Source of the DNA: Rhizobium sp. RU33A
Lineage (GTDB): Bacteria; Pseudomonadota; Alphaproteobacteria; Rhizobiales; Rhizobiaceae
Length of the DNA stretch: 64,000 nt
Assembly (NCBI RefSeq): GCF_900156055.1
Contig: NZ_FTMQ01000006.1
Location: forward strand, 217,114-281,113
Reading direction: 5' to 3'
In this document: positions 19,075-27,280 of the stretch, piece by piece
Position numbering within the stretch: the stretch's first letter is position 1
Layout of the letters: every line of letters starts with the position of its first letter
Program-made: the position numbers and the translations under genes
Notes under the pieces: model-generated
What the model was told of the DNA's origin: nothing
Database searches by the model: none
Seen by the model: the letters and a program-made list of their open reading frames with translations, nothing else

Positions 19075-19090
19075 TGTTCAATGCTGAACA
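19075..19090. promoter_or_regulatory. Candidate MarR operator
   Basis: TGTTCA-atgc-TGAACA is a perfect 16-bp inverted repeat in the 48 bases between the hydrolase and the divergent MarR gene. Its size, A+T content and position fit a MarR dimer site controlling both directions. Confidence 0.6.
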
Positions 19091-19103
19091 ATAAAGTACA
19101 AGA

Positions 19104-19595
19104 ATGAACGAAAAGCAAGCCTTCCCCTGGGACCATCCTCGTTTTCGCAGTTGGATATCGGTAGCGCGCGCCTGTCAGCTGATGCAGCAGGCACTCGCAC
19201 GCGCGCTCGCTCCGCTCGACATCAAGCCACCGCACCTCGACATCCTGGTCAATCTCTACCGGTTCGAAGGGATTTCCCAGCAGGAACTCGCCCGCAAGCT
19301 GCTGGTTGGTCGCTCCAATATGAGTATGCTGTTGCCGCAGATGGAAAAGCGCGGGCTTCTCGAGCGCAGGGCCGACCAGCGGGACAAGCGGGTACTGAGA
19401 CTTTTCCTGACGGAAGAGGGCCGGAGCCTGAGCGAGAAGGCGATGCAGATCCAGACGGAGCTCATCGAGCGGACACTGTCTGCAACGCCGCTCGACGACT
19501 GCCAACGCCTCGCCGAGACGATGGACCTCCTGATCCAGCGCATGCTTTCGGCCGACGGACTGGTCGATCCTGACCTCAGCGAGGATCGCGGCTGA
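19104..19595 (+). CDS. MarR-family transcriptional regulator
   Basis: A 163-residue winged-helix regulator. The recognition region is ISQQELARKLLVGRSNMSMLLPQMEKRGLLER (about residues 56-88), followed by the wing RRADQRDKRVLRLFLTEEG. Dimerisation helices lie at both ends, as usual. No conserved cysteine sensor of the OhrR type is evident, so ligand sensing is more likely. It is divergent from an alpha/beta hydrolase with a dyad between them. Its 3' end overlaps the convergent DUF971 gene by 20 bases. Confidence 0.9.
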   Translation: MNEKQAFPWDHPRFRSWISVARACQLMQQALARALAPLDIKPPHLDILVNLYRFEGISQQELARKLLVGRSNMSMLLPQMEKRGLLERRADQRDKRVLRLFLTEEGRSLSEKAMQIQTELIERTLSATPLDDCQRLAETMDLLIQRMLSADGLVDPDLSEDRG

Positions 19596-19938
19596 GTTTC
19601 TTCTCCGCCAATTCCTGTTCGTAGGCAGCGAATTTTTCGCCGCCGCTCTCACCGAGTTCGCGCAGATAGTTCCAGGTGAAGATGCCGGTATCGTGGCCGT
19701 CGTCAAAGGCGATGCGGACGGCATAATTGCCGGTCGGCACCATCTGCCGGATCCCAACATTGCGCTTGCCCGGCACGGTGACTTTCTGGCCTGGACCATG
19801 GCCCTGGACTTCTGCCGAGGGCGACAGCACTCGTAACATCTCGGCAGGAAGCACGGCTGCGACGCCGTCATTGAAGCTCACGGTCAGCAGGCGCCTGTCC
19901 TTGGACACCTTCAGTTCGGTCGGCCAGATCTCGGTCAT
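19576..19938 (-). CDS. DUF971 (gamma-butyrobetaine hydroxylase N-terminal-like) protein
   Basis: A 120-residue protein with the DUF971 pattern: WPTELKVSKDRRLLTVSFNDG at the N terminus and VGNYAVRIAF-like core ending in FDDGHDTGIFTWNYLRELG. Stand-alone DUF971 proteins have been linked to iron-sulfur carrier proteins of the Mrp/ApbC type in some bacteria; that is family knowledge, not visible here. The last six codons overlap the MarR gene on the other strand. Confidence 0.85.
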   Translation of the reverse strand: MTEIWPTELKVSKDRRLLTVSFNDGVAAVLPAEMLRVLSPSAEVQGHGPGQKVTVPGKRNVGIRQMVPTGNYAVRIAFDDGHDTGIFTWNYLRELGESGGEKFAAYEQELAEKKLSRDPR

Positions 19939-20083
19939 GCAGTTCTCGCTGTGCTTCAGGCAGTTGGCGCAGACCTAGGTCGATCCCGCGCCGTTTGCAA
20001 TCCGAATTGATGCAACGGGCCGGTGTCAACTTGACGCCTGCAAGGCTTGGCACCACATTGCGTCAAACACCCGGGAGAGTTTT

Positions 20084-21130
20084 TTGGATCATAGCCCCGC
20101 CTATTGGCGCCATGCAGAACCGCTCGTTGACCGAGCAAGCCCGATGATTGACCCCTTTGGCCGGTCGGTTACTTACCTGCGCGTCTCCGTCACGGATCGA
20201 TGCGATTTCCGCTGCACCTATTGCATGGCGGAAAACATGACCTTCCTGCCGAAGAAGGATCTCCTGACACTGGAAGAGCTCGACCGGCTCTGTTCCGCCT
20301 TCATCGCCAAGGGCGTGCGTAAGCTGCGCCTCACCGGCGGCGAACCGCTGGTGCGCAAGAACATCATGCATCTCGTACGCGGCCTCTCTCGCCATCTCGG
20401 CAGCGGTCTGGACGAACTCACCCTCACAACCAACGGCTCGCAGCTCGCCCGCCATGCCGCAGAGCTTGCCGATTGCGGCGTGCGCCGCATCAACGTATCC
20501 ATCGACACGCTCGATCCTGCAAAATTCAAGGAAATCACCCGCTGGGGTGAACTCGACAAGGTGCTTGAAGGCATCCGCGCGGCCCAGGCCGCCGGCATCG
20601 GCATCAAGCTCAACGCTGTCGCTTTGAAGGATTTCAATGAACACGAGATCCCGGAGCTTTTGCGCTTTGCCCATGGCGAAGGCATGGATCTGACGCTGAT
20701 CGAGACCATGCCCATGGGCGAGACCAGCGAGGATCGGACAGACCAGTATCTGCCGCTTTCCCTCGTGCGTAAGAGGCTCGAAGAACAGTTTACCCTCGAC
20801 GAAATTCCCTACCGCACCGGCGGCCCCGCCCGTTATGTCGAGGTGAAGGAAACCGGCGGGCGTCTCGGCTTCATCACGCCGCTCACCCACAATTTCTGCG
20901 AAAGCTGCAACCGTGTCCGCCTGACCTGCACAGGCACGCTCTACATGTGTCTCGGTCAGGATGATGCCGCTGACCTGCGTACCGCACTGCGCGCCTCCGA
21001 CGACGATGCCTATCTTTCTGCCGCGATCGACGAAGCGATTTCGCGCAAGCCCAAGGGCCACGACTTCATCATTGATCGCAACCACCGCAAACCAGCGGTG
21101 GCCCGCCACATGAGCGTCACCGGCGGCTGA
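20084..21130 (+). CDS. moaA: GTP 3',8-cyclase (molybdenum cofactor biosynthesis)
   Basis: Radical-SAM enzyme starting molybdopterin synthesis from GTP. The 348-residue protein has the radical-SAM cluster CDFRCTYC (Cys40, Cys44, Cys47), the SAM-binding [12 protein letters not shown], the second C-terminal cluster [11 protein letters not shown]...C, and the terminal double glycine that is essential in MoaA. The TTG at 20084 has GGGAG seven bases upstream; an alternative ATG 20 codons on would still leave the core intact. mobA and mobB follow 5 kb downstream on the same strand. Confidence 0.96.
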   Translation: MDHSPAYWRHAEPLVDRASPMIDPFGRSVTYLRVSVTDRCDFRCTYCMAENMTFLPKKDLLTLEELDRLCSAFIAKGVRKLRLTGGEPLVRKNIMHLVRGLSRHLGSGLDELTLTTNGSQLARHAAELADCGVRRINVSIDTLDPAKFKEITRWGELDKVLEGIRAAQAAGIGIKLNAVALKDFNEHEIPELLRFAHGEGMDLTLIETMPMGETSEDRTDQYLPLSLVRKRLEEQFTLDEIPYRTGGPARYVEVKETGGRLGFITPLTHNFCESCNRVRLTCTGTLYMCLGQDDAADLRTALRASDDDAYLSAAIDEAISRKPKGHDFIIDRNHRKPAVARHMSVTGG

Positions 21131-21154
21131 GCGCCGCCGGCTTGGTCTTCACAG

Positions 21155-23689
21155 TTACGCCGACCGGCGATAGGCCTGTGGCGCACCGCGCTCAGTATCG
21201 GTGCGGAAGCGCGAGATCTTGTGCATCAGGATATCGACGCGCTGGCGCAGGCCCTGGATCTCAGCATTGTTCTCCTCGACCATGGCGGCGTTCTGCTGGG
21301 TAATCAGCTCGACATCTCGCACGGCAGACGTCACCTCGCTGATGCCGGTCGACTGCTCGCGGGTCGCAGCCGAAATGCGTTCCACCAGCGACTGCACCTC
21401 TTCGACCTGATCGATGATCGACTGCAGCGCGACACCGGTATTCTCGACCAGTTCGACACCCGACTTGACCTGATTACCGCTGACGGAGATCAGCGTCTTG
21501 ATCTCCTTAGCTGCATTGGCGCAGCGCTGTGCAAGGTCACGCACTTCCTGTGCGACGACAGCAAAGCCACGGCCCGCCTCGCCGGCTCGAGCCGCTTCGA
21601 CACCCGCGTTCAGTGCCAGCAGATTCGTCTGGAAGGCGATCTCGTCGATAACGCCGATGATGGTCGAGATCTTCTCAGAGGAACGGCTGATTTCAGCCAT
21701 CGCCTCAACCGCCTTCTTGACCACCACGCCGGACTGGCGAGCGTGATCGCGGGCCGACTGGACGGACTGGGCGGTGCGCCCTGCCCCGTCGGCCGTCGAG
21801 CGTACGACATCGCTCAGATGCGAGAGCGCCCTTACGCTTTCCTCAAGCGCCGCGGCCTGCTGCTCGGTCCGGCGTGCAAGATCATCGGCAGAGACAGCAA
21901 GGTTCTCGGTGCCGGCATTGATGTCGACGCTGGCCGCACGAACCTCTTCGAGCGTCGCACGCAGGGCTTCCACCGCCTGATTGTATGTCGAGGCCATGGC
22001 GACGAAATCGGCCGGCAGGTCGTCACGCATGGAGACGTTGAGCTGGCCGTTGGCAAGTGCCTCAAGCACCGAGGACAGGGCTTCGAGCGCAGACCGCTGG
22101 TCGGCCTCGACACGGGCGCGGTCCTGGGCACGCTGCGCGCTTTCCCGCTCCGAGCGGGTGCGCGCAGCTTCAGCTTCTTCTTCCAGGCGTCTGTTTTCGA
22201 GCGCCGCATCACGGAAAACGGTGACCGAACGTACCATATCGCCGATTTCGTCGCCGCGATTGCGGCCCTCGATCGCGACGGACAGGTCGCCGCTCGCCAG
22301 TCGCGACATCACGCCGGTGATCCGCTTGAGCGGCGCACGCAGTGTCTCGACCAGCATCAGACCGCCGATGATCGCAAGCAGGGTGCCGACGACCATGGTG
22401 ATGACGGAAATCGTCGCTGACCGTTCGCTGTCCTCGCGGCCGATTTCCTGGGCTTGGGCGACGAAATTGCGCAGCGATTCCATCGCAGCAGAAACCGCCG
22501 CATTGGCGGCCAGCCGTTCGTTCTGCCAATTGCGCCCTGCGTCCAGCATCGCTTGCGACTTTTCGGTGATCGCGAGCAGATGCGGCGCAATCTTCTGCGG
22601 GAAGTCGCGAAGCGCACTGTTCTTGGCACCGAGCTCGGAGATGCGCCCGGCGACAGACTGAAGCGCTTCCATTTCGCGGATGACAACGACGCGGCGCTCG
22701 TCGTCCAGCGAACCCAGCATCTGCTGCACCCGCAATTCGATGGTTGCAACACCAAGTGCTGCTGTATCGACCAGGGCCATCAGCTCCTTCTGCTCGGCAA
22801 CGAGTCTGTCGAGGCTGACGAAGCGATCGGCGGCGACATCGCCGTTCTTGGCGGCCTGCAATGTGATCTTCTGCTCGATCTCGACGAGTTCGGACAGCAC
22901 AAGGCCGAGTTCCCGCGCACTGTCCTCGACCGGGCCAGATTGGCCAAGGATCGTCTCAATCTTGGCGATTGCGGCACCAACTTCACCAACGAGAACCTTG
23001 CCCTTTTCGGACGCGATCTCGTTTGCCTTGGCCAGATCCTTCTGCATCGGAGCGAGATAGAGTTTGGCTTCGTCGAGCTGTTCTTCCGGAGTGAAGGCCA
23101 TCTGCACGCCGACACGCAATTTGCCGAGACGGTCGAGCAGCGTCTTGAAGGCGGAGGCGTCGAACAGCAGTTCCTTGGCGAAGCGCTCCTTGCCGGCAAG
23201 ATCGTCGCGGACGAAATCGACTTGCTTGACGATCTGCTGGCCCTCCGCCTGCAAGGCGGCAACGGCCGCGTTCAGGCCGGAATCCAGTTCCTCGCGCGCG
23301 GTCTTGTTGTCCCACAGGGTCGAAGTCTGAACTCGCATCTGCGCCGGCAACTGCGTCAGTGCCGACAGGTCGACGGTCTGAGCCTGCTTGGCGAGCACGC
23401 CGTTCAGCACACCGAGCCCCCTGTCCTGACTGTCGATGGCCGAAAGAAGAGCTGCCCTGCTCTCCTCTGTCGGATCGAGGCTGAACTCCTGCAGGCCCTG
23501 CTGCAGCTTCTCCAGATCGCTGATATTGCCGATTGTGGCACGCGTGACGGTCATATGCCCGTTGAGGGTGGTGGCAGTCCAATAGCCCAGGAGGCCGACA
23601 CCGGCCATGAGCAGAACGAGAGGAACAACAAAAAGCAAAACCTTGGTGACGATCCTGCGACTTTGCAGGAGGCGATCAATAAAACTCAT
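21155..23689 (-). CDS. Methyl-accepting chemotaxis protein with large periplasmic sensor
   Basis: The 844-residue transducer has one membrane span near residues 14-38, an unusually long helical periplasmic domain (about 40-425), a second span at 426-450, a HAMP domain ([23 protein letters not shown]) and a C-terminal signalling domain with the hairpin motif [25 protein letters not shown]. The long helical sensor resembles helical-bimodular or PilJ-like ligand domains. The C terminus lacks the CheR-tethering pentapeptide. The ATG at 23689 has GAGGG upstream; a 36-codon upstream extension is not supported. Confidence 0.93.
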   Translation of the reverse strand: MSFIDRLLQSRRIVTKVLLFVVPLVLLMAGVGLLGYWTATTLNGHMTVTRATIGNISDLEKLQQGLQEFSLDPTEESRAALLSAIDSQDRGLGVLNGVLAKQAQTVDLSALTQLPAQMRVQTSTLWDNKTAREELDSGLNAAVAALQAEGQQIVKQVDFVRDDLAGKERFAKELLFDASAFKTLLDRLGKLRVGVQMAFTPEEQLDEAKLYLAPMQKDLAKANEIASEKGKVLVGEVGAAIAKIETILGQSGPVEDSARELGLVLSELVEIEQKITLQAAKNGDVAADRFVSLDRLVAEQKELMALVDTAALGVATIELRVQQMLGSLDDERRVVVIREMEALQSVAGRISELGAKNSALRDFPQKIAPHLLAITEKSQAMLDAGRNWQNERLAANAAVSAAMESLRNFVAQAQEIGREDSERSATISVITMVVGTLLAIIGGLMLVETLRAPLKRITGVMSRLASGDLSVAIEGRNRGDEIGDMVRSVTVFRDAALENRRLEEEAEAARTRSERESAQRAQDRARVEADQRSALEALSSVLEALANGQLNVSMRDDLPADFVAMASTYNQAVEALRATLEEVRAASVDINAGTENLAVSADDLARRTEQQAAALEESVRALSHLSDVVRSTADGAGRTAQSVQSARDHARQSGVVVKKAVEAMAEISRSSEKISTIIGVIDEIAFQTNLLALNAGVEAARAGEAGRGFAVVAQEVRDLAQRCANAAKEIKTLISVSGNQVKSGVELVENTGVALQSIIDQVEEVQSLVERISAATREQSTGISEVTSAVRDVELITQQNAAMVEENNAEIQGLRQRVDILMHKISRFRTDTERGAPQAYRRSA

Positions 23690-23918
23690 GAGACCCTCGG
23701 AAAGGCCGAAATCCCGCGAGCTCATCGCGCAGGATCGAAGGAAAGGAGCCGCCTCATGCAGTTCCATCGGCGAGCTTGTCCTTGGGAGTTTGAGCAAAGG
23801 TTAACCGGCCACCGCGTTTTTGGCACTGCAGCATCGTTTCAGGGCCACAACAGCGGGAATAAGGTTTCTCGCGCGTGCTCCTTGGTCTAGAACCAGCGGG
23901 TACGCACGGGAATCGAGC

Positions 23919-24824
23919 ATGGCATTATCCGAGAACACCCGAGGCGCCCTTCTGATGGCGATCTCGATGGCGGGCTTCACCTTCAACGACGCTCTGACGA
24001 AATCGGTTACCTCGGAACTGACCGTGGCGCAGATCATGTTCGTGCGCGGCGCCTTCACCGCCGTGCTGGTCTATATCGTAGCGCGCCGCATGGGTGCGCT
24101 CGACCACATCAAGAACATCCTGCAGCCCCTGATCCTGCTGCGCATCGCCTTCGAGACGGTCGCAGCCGTCGCCTTCCTCGCAGCGCTCGGCCAGGTGCCG
24201 CTCGCCAATGCCTCGGCAATCCTGCAGTCTCTGCCTTTGGCCGTGACCCTTGGCGCCGCCTTGTTCTACAAGGAGCCCGTGGGCTGGCGTCGATGGACGG
24301 CGATCGGTCTCGGCTTCATCGGCGTGCTCGTCATCATCCAGCCAGGCCCGGAGGGCTTTACGCTCGCCTCGCTCTACATCGTCTTCTGCGTGATCACCGC
24401 AGCCGGCCGTGATCTCGTCACGCGCCGGATAGATCCAAGCATCTCGTCGCTCTCGGTCACCCTTTTCACCGCAGCCTCCATCTCCTTTGCCGGCCTGCTG
24501 CTCATTCCCGTCTTCGGCGGCTGGCAACCGATGTCCGGCAGCGCGCTCGGCAAGCTCGCCTTTGCCTCGATCTTCCTGTTTGCCGGCTATCAGGCGATCA
24601 TCATGGCCATGCGTACCGGCGAGATCTCCTTCATCGCGCCCTTCCGCTACACAAGCCTGCTCTGGGCGGTTCTGCTCGGCATGCTCTTCTTCGGTGAAGT
24701 GCCGGATGTCTGGATGATCGTCGGCGCTACCATTGTCATCGGCTCCGGCCTCTACACATTCTATCGCGAGAGCAAGCGAAAGGCGGCCCTCGCCCGCCGC
24801 GCCGATCCGGCCTCCCCGGGCTGA
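23919..24824 (+). CDS. DMT-superfamily (EamA) transporter
   Basis: A 301-residue inner-membrane protein with ten predicted hydrophobic segments arranged as two EamA repeats; the first ends with VPLANASAILQSLPLAVTLGAALFYKE and the second with SFIAPFRYTSLLWAVLLGMLFFGEVPD. Members export metabolites or take up small solutes. No substrate is evident. The start at 23919 (MALSENTRGALL) removes an unsupported 33-codon extension. It lies 29 bases before the MFS exporter start and may be cotranscribed with it. Confidence 0.9.
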   Translation: MALSENTRGALLMAISMAGFTFNDALTKSVTSELTVAQIMFVRGAFTAVLVYIVARRMGALDHIKNILQPLILLRIAFETVAAVAFLAALGQVPLANASAILQSLPLAVTLGAALFYKEPVGWRRWTAIGLGFIGVLVIIQPGPEGFTLASLYIVFCVITAAGRDLVTRRIDPSISSLSVTLFTAASISFAGLLLIPVFGGWQPMSGSALGKLAFASIFLFAGYQAIIMAMRTGEISFIAPFRYTSLLWAVLLGMLFFGEVPDVWMIVGATIVIGSGLYTFYRESKRKAALARRADPASPG

Positions 24825-24853
24825 TCTCGATTGCAGTGCAAGGACATTTGAGC

Positions 24854-26059
24854 GTGCAGCAGCAGTCTCGCTTTCTCGACAGGGCCACGGCCCCGCATAT
24901 CGTCAGTCTCGTGGCGATTGCCGGATTGTCGGCCCTGACGATGAACATTTTTCTGCCGGCGCTGCCGGCCATGGCGCTGGATTTGCGCGTCGACTACGAC
25001 CGGGTGCAGGTCCTGGTCTCCGGCTATATTGCGATGACCGCCCTGGTGCAGCTGGTCATCGGCCCTCTGTCGGATCGCTACGGCCGGCGACCGGTGATGA
25101 TCGGCGCACTGCTGATCCTGATCGTCTCCTCACTGGTCTGCCTGCTGGCAAGCTCGATCGAGGTCCTGACATTCGCCCGGATGATCCAGACGGCTGTGGT
25201 CGCGGGTCTCGTTCTATCCCGCGCCATCATCCGCGACATGGTCCCCATGGACGAAGCGGCCTCGATGATCGGTTATGTGACCATGGGCATGACGCTCATC
25301 CCGATGATCGGCCCGACGCTCGGCGGCGTGCTCAGCGACAATTTCGGCTGGCGCTCGAATTTCGCAGCCATCCTGATTGCAGCACTTGCCGTCCTGCTGC
25401 TTGTCTACCGCGATCTCGGCGAGACCAACCGCCAGAAGAGTGGCAGTTTTTCCGAACAGTTCCGGGCCTGGCCGCGGCTTCTCGCATCCCCCCGCTTCTG
25501 GGGCTACACCATGGCCGGCACCTTCACGTCTGGCGCCTTCTTCGCCTTTCTCGGCGGTGCACCCTTCGTCGGCGGCACACTGATGGGCCTGACGCCCAGC
25601 ATGCTCGGCCTGCAGTTCATGTTCATCGCAGCCGGCTATATTGCCGGCAACTATCTGTCCGGTCGTTTCGCTCGCCGCGCAGGCATCGACATAATGATGC
25701 TGGTCGGTGGCGTGGTCGCGCTGGTCGGCGCCGCCATTCCGATCATCCTGCTTGCCCAGGGATATGTCTCCTATCTGGCCTTCTTCGCCCCGCAGGTCGT
25801 CGTCGGCTTCGGCAATGGCCTCTCCCTGCCGAGCACCAATGCCGGCATCGTCAGCGTCCGGCCGGAACTCGCGGGCTCGGCTTCCGGGCTCGGTGGCGCG
25901 ATCACCATGGGCGGCGGCGCCTTCGTCTCCTGGCTTGCATCCCGCATACTGTCGGTCGAAACCGGCGCAATGCCCTTGCTGCTCGTCATGCTCGCCTGCT
26001 GCATCCTTGCCCTCGTCGCAGTCGTTTTCCTGCGCTTTGCGCCAGGGGAAGAGCGGTGA
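24854..26059 (+). CDS. Bcr/CflA-family MFS efflux transporter
   Basis: A 12-span major facilitator of the drug:H+ antiporter-1 type. MFS motif A appears as GPLSDRYGRRPVMIG in the loop after span 2, and FARMIQ followed by AIIRDMVP is typical of Bcr/CflA. The start is uncertain: GTG at 24854 has AAGGA nine bases upstream and is preferred over GTG 24836 or TTG 24848. Substrates could be drugs, sulfonamides or purine/metabolite efflux. It is followed after four bases by mobA, suggesting cotranscription. Confidence 0.88.
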   Translation: MQQQSRFLDRATAPHIVSLVAIAGLSALTMNIFLPALPAMALDLRVDYDRVQVLVSGYIAMTALVQLVIGPLSDRYGRRPVMIGALLILIVSSLVCLLASSIEVLTFARMIQTAVVAGLVLSRAIIRDMVPMDEAASMIGYVTMGMTLIPMIGPTLGGVLSDNFGWRSNFAAILIAALAVLLLVYRDLGETNRQKSGSFSEQFRAWPRLLASPRFWGYTMAGTFTSGAFFAFLGGAPFVGGTLMGLTPSMLGLQFMFIAAGYIAGNYLSGRFARRAGIDIMMLVGGVVALVGAAIPIILLAQGYVSYLAFFAPQVVVGFGNGLSLPSTNAGIVSVRPELAGSASGLGGAITMGGGAFVSWLASRILSVETGAMPLLLVMLACCILALVAVVFLRFAPGEER

Positions 26060-26063
26060 GCCC

Positions 26064-26690
26064 ATGACGCACGAGTTCCGACCGCCCGCCGTCATTCTCG
26101 CTGGCGGCCTGTCGCGCCGAATGGGCGCAGACAAGGCGGAACTGAAACTGCGCGCGACACCGCTCGCCCTCAGGGTTGCCGAACGGTTGCAGCCGCAGGT
26201 GTCTGCAGTCTACCTCAACGCTTCGGAAGGACACCCGCTCGCAGCGCATCTCCCGCTGATACCGGACACGCGTCCCGACCGGCCCGGTCCTCTCGCTGGA
26301 GTGCTGGCAGGCTTGAAGCGATTTACCGAATTACCTGACGCGCCGACGCATGTCCTGACCACCCCCTGTGACACACCCTTCCTGCCCCGCGATCTGGTGA
26401 TGCGCCTGGGAGAACTCGCGAGAAGCGAAGCGATCGTGCTGGCAGCCAGCAACGGCCGAAGCCATCCGATCACGGCACTCTGGCCGGTCACTTTGGCAGA
26501 GGATCTGGAACATTGGCTTGATGACCCGAATCATCGTCGCGTCTTCGACTTCGTCGCCCGCCACCCGGTGGAGATCGTGGACTTCACCCCTTTCGAAGGG
26601 CCCTTTGGTCCAGTCGACCCCTTCTTCAACATCAATACGCCCGACGACCTCGCAATCGCCGAGGCCATTATCGATCAGGGTTCAAGATGA
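26064..26690 (+). CDS. mobA: Molybdenum cofactor guanylyltransferase
   Basis: Attaches GMP to Mo-molybdopterin to give the guanine dinucleotide form of the cofactor. The 208-residue protein has the nucleotidyltransferase signature ILAGGLSRRMGADKAEL at residues 11-27, PGPLAGVLAGL, and TTPCDTPFLP (metal-binding Asp). The ATG at 26064 follows the MFS stop by four bases; the open frame upstream is a shadow of that gene. Its stop overlaps the mobB start by four bases. Confidence 0.95.
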   Translation: MTHEFRPPAVILAGGLSRRMGADKAELKLRATPLALRVAERLQPQVSAVYLNASEGHPLAAHLPLIPDTRPDRPGPLAGVLAGLKRFTELPDAPTHVLTTPCDTPFLPRDLVMRLGELARSEAIVLAASNGRSHPITALWPVTLAEDLEHWLDDPNHRRVFDFVARHPVEIVDFTPFEGPFGPVDPFFNINTPDDLAIAEAIIDQGSR

Positions 26691-27214
26691 AGATGACCAA
26701 TGCCCCGCGCATCTTCGGCATTGCCGGTTGGAAGAATTCGGGAAAAACCGGTCTTGCCGTGCGTCTCGTCGAGGAATTCACCCGGCGCGGCTTCAGGATT
26801 TCGACCATCAAACACGCCCATCATGACTTCGACATCGACAAGGTCGGTGCCGACAGCTACCGGCACCGTGAGGCCGGCGCCCATGAGGTCGTCATCGTGT
26901 CCGGAACCCGTTATGCGATCATGCATGAACTGCGTGGCGCTCCCGAACCGAGTTTCGAGGAAATCCTCGCCCGCATCGGCCCCTGCGATCTCGTGCTGAT
27001 CGAAGGCTACAAGCGTGAGCCCGTGCCGAAGATCGAAGCGCGTCGGGAGGCATCCGCCAACCGCGAACCTCTGGCACCAACGGATCCGCACATCCGCGCG
27101 ATCGCGGCCGATCACCGCGTCGAGGACACCGATCTGCCGGTCTTCGACCTCGACGACACCATGGCGATTGCCGACTTCATCGGCTCGGTCACCGGTCTGC
27201 CAGACCGGTCCTGA
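26687..27214 (+). CDS. mobB: Molybdopterin-guanine dinucleotide biosynthesis GTPase adaptor
   Basis: A 175-residue P-loop protein with FGIAGWKNSGKTGLAVRL (Walker A) near residues 10-26, KHAHHDFDID, DSYRHREAGA and the LVLIEGYKREPVPKIE motif that marks MobB. It assists MobA in guanylating the cofactor; the exact role is not essential in other bacteria. The ATGA overlap with mobA implies translational coupling. It is the last gene of the unit. Confidence 0.94.
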   Translation: MKMTNAPRIFGIAGWKNSGKTGLAVRLVEEFTRRGFRISTIKHAHHDFDIDKVGADSYRHREAGAHEVVIVSGTRYAIMHELRGAPEPSFEEILARIGPCDLVLIEGYKREPVPKIEARREASANREPLAPTDPHIRAIAADHRVEDTDLPVFDLDDTMAIADFIGSVTGLPDRS

Positions 27215-27222
27215 TACTCCGC

Positions 27223-27254
27223 CAAAAGAAAAGGCCGCCGGATCGCTCCGGCGG
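27223..27254 (-). terminator. Intrinsic terminator of the OmpA-family gene
   Basis: CCGCCGGA (27235-27242) pairs with TCCGGCGG (27247-27254) around TCGC. On the minus strand it is followed by CCTTTTCTTTT, 26 bases after the OmpA-gene stop. It also lies just after mobB and may serve both strands. Confidence 0.8.
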
Positions 27255-27280
27255 ACTTCTTCATTTCGTCAGTTGGTCGA

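Noticed and set aside
19056..19871. Extension of the alpha/beta hydrolase frame across the MarR gene
   Set aside because: The extended part is antisense to a well-supported MarR gene and a DUF971 gene, and lacks hydrolase similarity. The start at 19055 is adequate.
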